Shown here: one piece after another, positions 1 through 9,235 of the stretch
How the letters are laid out: each line of letters starts with the position of its first letter
How positions within the stretch are numbered: the first letter of the stretch is position 1
Source of the DNA: Phallusia fumigata
Lineage: Eukaryota; Chordata; Ascidiacea; Phlebobranchia; Ascidiidae
Direction: 5' to 3'
Length of the DNA stretch: 64,000 bases
Assembly (NCBI GenBank): GCA_008931825.1
Contig: QXVZ01015760.1
Location: 1-64,000, forward strand
Notes under the pieces: model-generated
Databases searched by the model: none
What the model was told of the DNA's origin: nothing
Seen by the model: the letters and a program-made list of their open reading frames with translations, nothing else
Program-made: the position numbers and the translations under genes

Positions 1-299
1 TTGCAAAACTTTCTTTTGTTGTGTTTATATGCAGTAATAAGATTGAATGATATCAAATCCGCACTCATACTAATTTTGGGTGAGGTTCAGATAAATGTTT
101 TCTGGCTTTACTTGTTGAATAGGTTCAAAATTAAATAATATGTACACTAGTTTGTGGCTATTCTCAAGCAGTGGTTTTGACCCCTATGGTATGGAACATT
201 TTGATTCTGCCCCAAGGAAGGTTATACAATAAATAACCATGGTAAAAAGTGCAAGCATGTAACAAACTTTATTATTACAAGTACAACACAAGAATACAC

Positions 300-1529
300 T
301 TAAAACACACCATCAGAAAGTTTAGCACTGCTAAATTTAGTAATTGAGGATTCCGGTGGAAACTGATCCATTATCAAAATTCCTTTTTGGATCAAGTCAA
401 AAGATAGTTCCTCCACAAATCCAAACCAGTAAATAACTAATCCTGGTCCGAACCTTTAAAGCCACATATCAACATGTAAAAAACTGATTCAAGATATTCA
501 GTCGTATCTTTCTCCAACCTGTTAAGGTAACTATAGTATTGATCTCGGAGATATTGCTTGTGTGAGCCAGGTGTGCCAAAGGAGGCCTTACTTTCAATCC
601 AACATACAGATTGACCATTCACAGCAATTGGTATCTCCAGTTTAATGTCTGGTGTTTTATCGAACCCCAACCTCCTGAGTTCAGTTTCATCCTAACGACA
701 TTTTATGATAAAATTAGACAATTTAGCAGCATATTATGATTTTTGCACACCTGGTATGGAATGTCCAACTGCTTAACATGTTGGACAAGAACATCTTCAA
801 ATTCTATTCCAACCAAGTGACGAATTGTGTCTGTTATTGGTCCATAACCAGCATCAAATATTAGGCACTGCGACACTTCGAAAGACAACCTTTTATCGTC
901 AATAAGGTGGGGATTTTTCATTAACTTTGAAACTTCTGCAAAAGTCCAAAAAGTTTGCATCTTTTTTGTGGACTGTAACAAAGTGATCAAACCTTCTTTA
1001 ATGTGAATATTTGAAGCAGTATTAAAGTCATCAGAAAGTTTCTTTTTGAGAATCAGTCGAGCCATTAAAGCAGGTGGTACGTCAAACTGATTTGACAAAC
1101 CAAGCATCACTGAACTTTGTGCTGAATCTACAAAACAGTGTAATCTTCTCTTATTTTGTTATTTATCAAGTTTTAAATAAAAATTTACCACTGATCGGTT
1201 CAGTCTTGACTTTCTCTGTGTACACCTCAAAATATTTTTCAACCATTTCCTCACTGCTTCTGCTCTACAAATTGATAAGCACCACATTAGAAAAATGGCA
1301 ATAATATTTGTGTAAATATACATTTTGATAAACAGTATTAAAATGACAAACTTACAGAAAAATGTTTCTTTACATGGTTCTGATGATGAGTTAAGCATAT
1401 GCTCAGTAATGCATCTTTTGATGTTAGGTGCCTAAATTTCTCTTGCACATCTTCTAAGACTGTTTGAAATAGTTGTGAAGGGTGTGTCAAAATAAAACTC
1501 TCAATCAACTTGTAATCAATTTGCTTCAT
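300..1529 (-). CDS. CDIN1: CDAN1-interacting nuclease 1 (five coding exons)
   Basis: The protein matches the vertebrate C15orf41/CDIN1 family along its whole length. This is a PD-(D/E)XK-type nuclease that partners Codanin-1 and is linked in humans to congenital dyserythropoietic anaemia type I. Exons read on the minus strand are about 1356-1529, 1189-1264, 751-1127, 519-691 and 300-453. The N-terminal helical part covers the first three exons. The nuclease core has FDKTPD followed by WIESKASFG, carrying the expected acidic, Glu and Lys residues, then [13 protein letters not shown], a family signature, in the last exon. The ATG at 1527-1529 aligns with the human start. The stop is at 300-302, and a TTTATT (AATAAA on the minus strand) lies 40 bp downstream. 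The start is only 23 bp after the PFDN6 stop, implying co-transcription. Family identity is a confident recognition; nuclease activity is family knowledge. Confidence 0.93.
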
Positions 1530-1552
1530 TGCTTTTTTACACGAGCTACAAC
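1530..1552 (-). promoter_or_regulatory. PFDN6-CDIN1 operon spacer with candidate trans-splice acceptor
   Basis: Only 23 bp separate the PFDN6 stop codon from the CDIN1 start codon. Read on the minus strand the spacer begins GTTGTAG, giving a 3' splice-site-like AG at 1546-1547 and a 16-base leader before the CDIN1 ATG. There is no room for a promoter or a normal polyadenylation signal. Spliced-leader trans-splicing at such sites is known for Ciona operons; its use here is inferred. Confidence 0.6.
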
Positions 1553-2000
1553 TTATGCACTAGGTGTGGGTGGAGTTAGTTTGCTTTGCAATTTTTGAAG
1601 ACTTTGTCGATGTTTTTCTTGTTCCTTCTCAATTTCAGCAATACTGTTTTCCTGGCGTTTGACTTCTCCGTTAATGTATTCAATACGCTTTGCAACAGTG
1701 TCCTTTGCCTCTTCAATGTCTTGCTTCACCAAAACTGGTCCTGTAAGCTTAAACACATTTGACGATGGCTGCAAAGTAAGACAAGGCATGTAAACATATA
1801 GAACTCAAAACACTTCAAGTTATCAATACCTCCAGCAAATCAAGTTCGTCTTTGACCACTTTGTTCTCATTCAACTGAGTTTCCAACTTTTCACGAGCTT
1901 CCACACACTTTTGTATATCTTTTTGATTCTTCTGTAGCTCTTCAAGTGACTTTTGAAACTCCTGTTGCATTTGTTTGTCAACTGTCCCCATGTTACTCAA
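1553..2000 (-). CDS. PFDN6: Prefoldin subunit 6 (two coding exons)
   Basis: This beta-type prefoldin subunit belongs to the cytosolic hexamer that hands nascent actin and tubulin to the CCT chaperonin. Exon 1 is 1830-2000 and exon 2 is 1553-1768. The two exons encode the typical layout: an N-terminal coiled-coil helix, a short beta-hairpin region with VFKLTGPVLVKQ that is nearly invariant in PFDN6, and a C-terminal coiled-coil helix rich in Glu, Gln and Lys. The length of about 129 residues is normal for the family. A second in-frame ATG at 1991 could be the start, because the first codons (MSNMGTVDK) do not align to human. The gene lies directly upstream of CDIN1 on the same strand with almost no spacer and is probably the first cistron of a two-gene operon. 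Confidence 0.94.
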
Positions 2001-2494
2001 TCATTACAAACAACTATTGACATAAATATCCTGCATCTACAAAGAAAAATATGTCTTAACTGCAGAAATTTGTTTTTTAAGAAGAAATGGATGAATTTGG
2101 AACACAGCACCATAGTTTTGTTGCTTAACATCGGACGTTATTTTTCAAACACATGGTACATGCAGTTATTAGAAGTCCTCGCACAAACCAAATGTTTAAT
2201 AAAAATTCATATTAGGAGCAAAAAGCAGTTAATCACCTAAATGTCTAGATTCACACCCTTTAGGCTGTAGTAAAGACACACCTAAAGATTCTGATTTCTG
2301 ACCAAGTTTGAAATTCTGCAATTGAAAATGAACACCTTTTTGCACAAACTTTTAACAAAAACTCACATGCTTTTTAGCTGATGTTATCCTTTTTTGGAAA
2401 CCACAACTGATTTTATCTACTCTCATTCCACTACATAACAATCACAACACAATTAGTTTGTGGCTTGATTTATTTCGGTGGAAATCAAGTGAAT
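2001..2494. other. Intergenic region between RPS12 and PFDN6
   Basis: No coding potential was recognised. The stretch holds the RPS12 3' end (minus-strand AATAAA as TTTATT near 2468) and presumably the PFDN6 promoter. Short ORFs here look random. Confidence 0.5.
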
Positions 2495-2923
2495 TTAGGC
2501 ACAGACTCCAAGCTTTTTCATGTGCTCTGCAAGAACGTCATGTGCCTGACTCTCTTTGCCATAATCACGCACAACAACGCAACTGCAGCCAACCACTTTT
2601 CTTGGCTTGCCCTCCTGGTCAATTTTGCAGAGACCAGCCCACTCGCCCAATTTCTTGTTGTCATCTACCTTAATCAAAGCAATTTGATGCTCGTTGCACA
2701 AAGCTTCGATCAATTTTACGTAACTTGGTTCGTCGCAGTTATTAGCAAGTACGCAAAGATGTGCTTGGCGCTTGTCCAAGGCTCGAGCAGCTTCGTTAAG
2801 GCCACGCGCAAGACCATCGTAAATAACCGAGGTTTTTAGCACTTCTTGAAGTGCGGTATTTAAATCCATTGGACCGGTTGGTTCAACTTGGGCTGGAACA
2901 GCATCTCCTTCGGCGTCAGACAT
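2495..2923 (-). CDS. RPS12: 40S ribosomal protein S12 (eS12), single coding exon
   Basis: The 142-residue protein is a full-length eS12, a small-subunit component near the beak of the 40S head with an L7Ae/L30e-like fold. Conserved stretches are easy to see: [51 protein letters not shown] and [16 protein letters not shown], and the protein ends at the family position. The coding region has no intron, whereas RPS12 genes in many animals are split. The frame is perfectly intact and a normal poly(A) signal follows, so this looks like a working gene rather than a processed pseudogene. A 5' UTR intron is possible but not proven. Confidence 0.96.
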   Translation of the reverse strand: MSDAEGDAVPAQVEPTGPMDLNTALQEVLKTSVIYDGLARGLNEAARALDKRQAHLCVLANNCDEPSYVKLIEALCNEHQIALIKVDDNKKLGEWAGLCKIDQEGKPRKVVGCSCVVVRDYGKESQAHDVLAEHMKKLGVCA

Positions 2924-3524
2924 GATTATTTTGTAATCTTGACAAACGAAGTCCTCGATGTGTTCAGATGTGACAGCGAAATATCGAAAAGAACTGCTCG
3001 AGTAAAAGTAACGGAATCAACGCACGTGGATGGTAACCGCTAAATATTTTAAAAATTTAAAGGGGACTAAATTTACAAATAATGTTTTGTCAAGTAATTG
3101 GCAAAGGCACGAGAAATAGAAAATTAACTTGATTTTAGTTTCAGATACATGTGCACAATTAAATAACATCTGCTTCATTTAAGGTACGCAGACGTATGTT
3201 ATTTTGCAGTTTCACTTGAGGAAGGTTTGTAGATGCATAAACTCTTGAGTTGACTACCTAAGTGTCTTGTGAACATTATTGGTCTTGTGCTGTCGGATTT
3301 GAAGAGCTAATTATTGCGCCCTTTCGTAAAAGGGACTAAGGCGAAAAAACTGTTTTCACTTTTTTTAAAGGGCTACCCAGACCTAATTGCCTCTGTCCTT
3401 TGGGAAGCAAAACAGATAAAACCCCCAAACAGAGTTTTAAACTATAGTTTAGTTCCGCAAAAAAGTAACTGTAAGTATGCAGAAAGGTGTTTTATTGCAA
3501 AAAGGTAGGTGGGAAGTAAATTGA
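2924..3524. other. Intergenic region between XAB2 and RPS12
   Basis: This is the likely RPS12 promoter and XAB2 3' flank. A CACGTG E-box is visible at about 3023-3028. No convincing ORF was found. Confidence 0.4.
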
Positions 3525-6068
3525 TCATTCAGTTTCTGGCTTCATCCCACCGAAAACCTCGTCAGGGATCACTTTCTCTTGAATGACTGGAGCAGCTAAA
3601 AGCATTTATTATTTTAACATTTATAAAAGCATATTATTTCAAATCTTAAAATTGTTACCTCCTTCCTCTTCGTCGCTTTCATCGTCAATGGTTATTTCAT
3701 CGGGATTTTGGACCTGACTAATTTCAGTGATGTCTTCAGGTTTTTTGTCACTTCTGCCATGAATCATATTTCAAATTTAGGTATTTATGCAACATTGCAA
3801 TAAAGTAGCACAATTGTTTTCAAAACAAACTAGTTGTTTTACCTCACAAACATGATATTTTGTTTAGGTTTTGCGTCGTCCATATGTGCTCGTGCAGCGG
3901 CCTTCTGTTCCAGCAGTTTCATTCCGTCGTTTTCGTTGCCCGGAGCCAAGTCCGATGCAGTCCCTGTTGCAATCAAATGTAATTTAATTTCAAAAAGGCA
4001 AAGTTTATTTACAGATCATCGTGGTTTAGGCTACTACTCAACAAACGAAGTTGCCACAATTTGTACCTGTCAATCCACTTGCAGATGCCAACATCTGTGC
4101 AGACATGTAGTTGACCTATATGAATAAAGACATTTTTACGTTAAGTAGCGTTTAAATATTAAGTAGCGTTTTGTTACCTTGGTATTATAGGTGGCCTGGA
4201 CACTTCTTTTGATTCGCAACATTTCTCGAACCGTGTCTTCATTTCCGTGCGAGATCTCAAACTTTTTCCATGCTTCCCAGAAGTTTGCGGAAGTCTGTGT
4301 GGGAATTTGGCATTTTAAAACGGAAAGGAAAGGCCGACGAAGANCCCGTTCAAACAATCCACTTCTGGTAAAATAATCGGCGAGTGAGCACCAGAGTTGG
4401 CCAAGCTGGTCAGTAAAGCGTTTCAATCCACCACGGATGATTGCCTCAACGTTTAAAGAATGAACCTTGTCCGGATTTTTGGAAATTAACGTGCACAGTT
4501 GATGCCAAAGTGCGTGATTTGATTTTCCTCTCTGAGAAAATTAGTATTGTAATATTTTGTTTCACGACCTATAAGTTGCCGTTGGATGGAGAGAAGCACT
4601 TACCTTGGAAATAAAGTTTTCATCGTTCACAATGTCCGCAAGCTTTTGACAGGCCTCATCAAGACGGTCAATGGTAATTAAATAGTCGATGTAGTCTTCT
4701 GCGTTTTCCGGAAGCAACTGCAAGAACAAAATTACACCTTACAAATATGTTACGTCATGTGGCTAAAATAGTTATTCCCAAGCGACTTGGCTCTATAGGT
4801 AAGGAGTTTTAAAGTCGCGGGGACCCACCAGTTTACAAAAAAATAAAATACACTCCTTTTTATATGATGCACAATTATGATTGAGTTTTCAAAAACGTGT
4901 AAATCTCCAGGAAAAAAACAAAAACAAGATAGACAGTCATTCGAGTTTTTTAAATTTGGCAAATATTTTCTCACGGAACGATTATACTACTTTAAATGTC
5001 TTACTTTTAACATTCGTCTGAACACACGGACAGCAGTTTCATGCACGGGATATTGTTTGACAAAGCTAATATACAACGGCCAGATTCTGTAATGTTGGGT
5101 GATCGGTAATGCACGCAGGGCTCGGTCGAAGGTTCTCCTCGTTCTGGTAATCTTTCTTTGTCCAACAAGAAATTTGCAATAGTCAATCCAGATTCTGGGC
5201 ATCTGTGCATAATAGGTTAACCACATTAAAACAACCAAATCCAATCTAATGGTTGTGATTACATGACTATGTCACACTAGTTGTTTCAAAACCAAGTCTT
5301 CAATTAATGTTTGGCAGAACGACATACATAATTGCAACTAAAATATACATATGCAACATATGTAGCCAAAATCACAAGACCGTTGAGCTCCACATTAAAC
5401 ACTTGTCCAGATGTGGACCACGGTTTGCCAGTTGAGTAGCCCAGCACTACAGTTTTTCAATTCCCCAAATTTTGCCATATTTTTATGATTTTTGCAAGCA
5501 CACTATTATTTGTACAAACAAAATATGTATGTTCCCACCTTGTGCATAAAAACAAGTGCACGCTCATGAGCATTGTTGACATCTTCAAACAGTGGGTTGC
5601 TTATGCATTGTCCCTTTACTTGGTTGCGCCGTAAACGAAGATAGTTGTACCACAATTTGTAACTGCCTGGAAGTTCCTTCAGGGCTCGCTCAAATACCAT
5701 ATTAACCTAAAAGTTTTTTTAAATAATTTTAATGTACAATTTTTTTAACATGGTGAAAAACAAAACAATCAAGTCAAACCTGTTTAGCTGGAGAGCCTTC
5801 TTTGTGTTCAACATATCTTAGCCAACATTTTACGGAATATGGATTGCGTAAAATTTCCTCTTCATAGGGGAGATCATTTTCTTCCTGTATTGTTAATTAA
5901 AAAGTAGACATCAAGTAAGTAAAAATGACCATAGGCATATGAATCTAGATCAATAATGTTTGGGTTACTAATATTACTGATTTAGGTCAAGAGTTGTGTT
6001 TTCAAATATACTTTAAGTAGGTCAGAAATATTTAGTCTTACTATGATAAGCTCCTGATCAGAAGGCAT
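3525..6068 (-). CDS. XAB2: XAB2/SYF1 pre-mRNA splicing factor, interrupted by an assembly gap
   Basis: This is a HAT/TPR-repeat protein of the spliceosomal NTC/IBC complex, also involved in transcription-coupled repair through XPA and CSA/CSB. On the minus strand the N-terminal part reads continuously through about eight exons: [20 protein letters not shown], then [36 protein letters not shown], and [20 protein letters not shown]. After FTRSGLFER the sequence reaches a single n at 4344. It resumes inside an intron and then encodes the C-terminal part: [36 protein letters not shown], an acidic stretch, and a terminal [15 protein letters not shown]. By comparison with the human protein about 400 residues of repeats are missing at the n. 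The start at 6066-6068 sits 109 bp after the TUBGCP4 stop, behind a TTGCTACAG acceptor-like site. Confidence 0.9.
4344..4344. other. Single-base 'n': collapsed assembly gap inside XAB2
   Basis: The one ambiguous base sits exactly where XAB2 jumps from its early HAT/TPR repeats to its C-terminal region, from an exon on one side to an intron 3' end on the other. A single unknown base cannot account for about 1.2 kb of missing coding sequence, so the n stands for a gap of unknown length. Confidence 0.8.
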
Positions 6069-6177
6069 CTTTTTCACTGTAGCAAAGAGCAAATTATTCA
6101 CAACCTATTTCCTACAAAAATACATAAGCTTTATCACAAAAATACCAAATGCTAACAACAAAAAACTACAAAGATTA
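6069..6177 (-). promoter_or_regulatory. TUBGCP4-XAB2 spacer with candidate trans-splice acceptor
   Basis: The spacer is 109 bp. Read on the minus strand it contains a pyrimidine-containing stretch ending TTGCTACAG (AG at 6077-6078), eight bases before the XAB2 ATG. This fits either a trans-splice acceptor or the 3' end of a short 5' UTR intron. Confidence 0.4.
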
Positions 6178-8190
6178 CTACAAAGACACAACACACTTTT
6201 CATTGCTTTTTCGAATCAACGAGGAATAATATCGGTTATAATCTAACCGCAGGGTTAATTGAGCGATGTGCGAGTTGCACTGATGAGTACAGACACCACT
6301 TAGCACTTGAAAGAAAACTCGAGCTTTCTTGGAATACAAGTCCCATAATTTTGCAACCTGCACATTTAACTCAGTTTTTGAAATGAGCAGGGATGATGTT
6401 AGAACAACATCACAGAATTGTTGACATATGTCAAGAATTTCAATCAAGCTAATACATACAGTGTTTGACAATATAAAGCATTGTGCTAACAGGGAGTTAA
6501 GAAAGTTGTCATGAGCAGTGATGATGGATTCAAAGTCCCTTTGGGAGTCACTGGTGTTGTGAATTTTCTCTAGCATATGTGTAAAATGTGACTCAAGCAC
6601 ATCAGCTTGCAGGTAATATTGCAAGTTGTCAATAAAGATCTGCATGTGGTTTCTACACTGCCATTGCAACCGGTCTGCTGCACAACTAGACCTTGGTGAG
6701 TTAACATCACAATCACGGTCTGCATCCTGCTGCATCCTCATCTGAATTGACCAAATCTTTTGCAATGAAGACTGTGTGCGGCGCACTCTCAACAGAAACT
6801 TGAACAACTGATTGTATTTCTCCAGCAAGGAAGGTTTGAATATTGTGTGTAGGGGCCACTTTACTTTGAAAGACATGCCAAGACGAGCCCACCCATCATC
6901 CACTGTGTTAATATTCACAAAAGGAGTATGTGTATCAGATGAAGCATTTGGTTTGACCGTGAGCTGAAAGAGTTGAAATGGAAGTTCATCTTCCATTTGG
7001 ACTTTTGCTGCAGCTCTCATGAATGCAAGTTTCACATCATGCTCTGTCACCCGAGATGGAGGGCTTTTTAGAAGTGGGCCAGCCTCTTCAATAAAGACCA
7101 GAAAAAGTTCACCACGGCCAAGCAAGTAAAAATCTTTTAACATGTATAGATGTGATATTAACTGAGCCCTTTCCACACACAACAGCCATAACTCTTTAGC
7201 AACAACACATCTAATCTTGTCAACACAAAGTTCAAAGTCTTCAATAACAAATTCCTTAGCAAGCTGCAATGCCTGTAAGTCGGCCAGAAACTCTTTCTCC
7301 TTTTCTTGTAGAATGCCTTCTAGCTTTAGAAAGATGTCCTCTGACTTAAGTTCAACAAGCTGCGTATTGGATTCTGTCAGCTCTCCCTTATGGTCAGACT
7401 CAAAAAGATGCAGTGATGAACCAACAAAGCAAATAACACTTGCTACCCTGTTTGGTATGTAAAACGGCAGAAAATTAAGCCGAACTGCAAACTGGTCCCT
7501 GGTTCCGTCAGAAACTGATTCACAGTCTTTGTTTTCGCTCCTATCTTTTTCACTCTCATACTCCTCTGCAATGTCCATGATAAAAAACTCCTTGTGCCTG
7601 TCAATCAACAGTCCATGTAGAAGCCAAGCAGATAACTGTTTGTACATAACCACATGACAATGTTGCAATATTACCAGTATACAATCCCGAATTTTTGAAT
7701 TTCCAGATCTGGCGGCACGGTACAACACATCCAGTATTTGGCATCCGTGGCTTCTTCGAGATTTTATGGTCAAGATAACATCATACAAAGCATCAAACAA
7801 TATGTGATAGGAGTCTGTTTCATGGTGAATGAACATAAGAGACAGATGGTTGTCCTTAAGAATCTCCTTTTCAATGCTTAAAAGTGTTTGCCTGTATTCA
7901 GACAAAACATTTTCCAAGCCAACACAAAATGCTTTGATATAGCACCCAGGTTTAAGATCATGAACTGCACCAGAGTCATTTCCAGGAGCATAAATAGTGG
8001 CCATATGGGAATCAATGAACCTTTGGAAATACAGAAATCTGGTTGCCAAATGGAGTAATCGATTTAGAGCAGTTTCTTCACTTGGGGAAATATGTGGAAG
8101 TCCTGGAATAACTTCTATCTTTCCCATTGACATTTCCTTGAAAATATTACCAGGATTTCCACACAGGGCAAATATCAAATCATGCAACAT
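6178..8190 (-). CDS. TUBGCP4: Gamma-tubulin complex component 4, intronless
   Basis: The 670-residue protein matches GCP4, a subunit of the gamma-tubulin ring complex at centrosomes, at nearly the human length of 667. The GRIP1 region carries HGCQILDVLYRAAR and MYKQLSAWLLHGLLIDRHKE. The middle has LLGRGELFLVFIEEAGPLLK and VTEHDVKLAFMRAA. The GRIP2 region that binds gamma-tubulin has FKVKWPLHTIFKPSLLEKYN, LQYYLQADVLESHF and FESIITAHDNFLNSLLAQCF, ending with LTLRLDYNRYY. The whole coding region is one uninterrupted exon, unlike its intron-rich neighbours and vertebrate orthologues. Its 3' end nearly abuts XAB2, suggesting an operon in which TUBGCP4 is the upstream cistron. Confidence 0.95.
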   Translation of the reverse strand: MLHDLIFALCGNPGNIFKEMSMGKIEVIPGLPHISPSEETALNRLLHLATRFLYFQRFIDSHMATIYAPGNDSGAVHDLKPGCYIKAFCVGLENVLSEYRQTLLSIEKEILKDNHLSLMFIHHETDSYHILFDALYDVILTIKSRRSHGCQILDVLYRAARSGNSKIRDCILVILQHCHVVMYKQLSAWLLHGLLIDRHKEFFIMDIAEEYESEKDRSENKDCESVSDGTRDQFAVRLNFLPFYIPNRVASVICFVGSSLHLFESDHKGELTESNTQLVELKSEDIFLKLEGILQEKEKEFLADLQALQLAKEFVIEDFELCVDKIRCVVAKELWLLCVERAQLISHLYMLKDFYLLGRGELFLVFIEEAGPLLKSPPSRVTEHDVKLAFMRAAAKVQMEDELPFQLFQLTVKPNASSDTHTPFVNINTVDDGWARLGMSFKVKWPLHTIFKPSLLEKYNQLFKFLLRVRRTQSSLQKIWSIQMRMQQDADRDCDVNSPRSSCAADRLQWQCRNHMQIFIDNLQYYLQADVLESHFTHMLEKIHNTSDSQRDFESIITAHDNFLNSLLAQCFILSNTVCISLIEILDICQQFCDVVLTSSLLISKTELNVQVAKLWDLYSKKARVFFQVLSGVCTHQCNSHIAQLTLRLDYNRYYSSLIRKSNEKCVVSL

Positions 8191-9235
8191 GGTACCAAAT
8201 GGTAAATTTCTTGTGGACCAAGCTAAAAAGAAATTATATCAAAAACATTTTTCTGCTGTCAATAAATACACCATGTGTTTGGCAAGATGCAGTCTAACTT
8301 AGATATTTATGTTGGCTTTATGTTTATGTAGCCTGTAGGTGCCTCGTGCCTAGGTGGTCTGCTGTTCGTTGTACAATGATATGCTAAATTGCTAATAATA
8401 TACATTCTCCGATACGCTGAGGATGGGCTTTGTCTTTTGTTTGTTTCTTCTGCACTAATTAAAAAAGCAAATTTAACAGAGAAATCGTTTATTACTGTCA
8501 GAACGAATCGCCAGCTTCCGACTTTTAAGGGCCGCTTTACAAATTCTACCTCTGTTGTTGCATAAAAGAAAAAAACATAAGAAGTTTTTGTGTTATATTT
8601 TTTTAGCTCAACAGCACCTTCCAATCACGTAAACAAATTAACCAATCACAAACAAAGTTGATGGCGGCGAACCGGGAATTGAAATCATGCATGAACAACG
8701 TAAATCATGCGTTAATTTTTCGTTTTATCACGTGTTTAACAATGCAACGGATTTTTATTATTATTTATGTGCGGCAGATTTTCTAAAGATAAAGAGAGTG
8801 ATAAAGAAAAATATAACTGCCAGAGAGTAAATAACCTTGTACTATGCTTTCATAACACTATATTTAATAGATACAAACTCTGTGACCATTATGTTTTTAA
8901 TCAAGTCATTATTTGAATTAGTGTCTTGTGTTCGGTGTTACTAATAGAAAAGTAATATTGTCGTTAATACATGCGACAGTATTAACACGTTGTATTTATT
9001 TAAAACTCCCAACTTTGACACTGGAAATCTGTGTAGATATAACATTCTACTTTCTTCACTCTTATATTTGTAAACATGTCACTTTTTAAAAGTTTGTTTT
9101 TATAAAAGTCTGCCAGTTACCGGAGTGTTAATGGATGTGCTGAGTTAGGAAGTAGACCAAGATTAAATGGCATATCTGTTATTGCTGGAACAAGAATGTG
9201 GATAGTTCTGTAGCATCTTGCCAAAACAATGCAAA
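8191..9235. other. Divergent intergenic region between TUBGCP4 and the ceramidase gene
   Basis: Both flanking genes start outward from this 1.0 kb stretch, so it must hold two promoters. A TCACGTG element is visible near 8729. No supported coding sequence was found; the minus ORF at 8307-8624 has no recognisable protein. Confidence 0.45.

Noticed and set aside
2458-2839. Plus-strand ORFs over RPS12
   Set aside because: They are antisense shadows of the strongly conserved ribosomal protein frame.
2495-2923. RPS12 as a processed pseudogene
   Set aside because: The frame is intact and fully conserved, the poly(A) signal is in place, and no poly(A) tract or target repeats were seen.
8307-8624. 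105-codon minus ORF upstream of TUBGCP4
   Set aside because: No domain, AT-driven composition, and it lies where a 5' UTR or promoter is expected.
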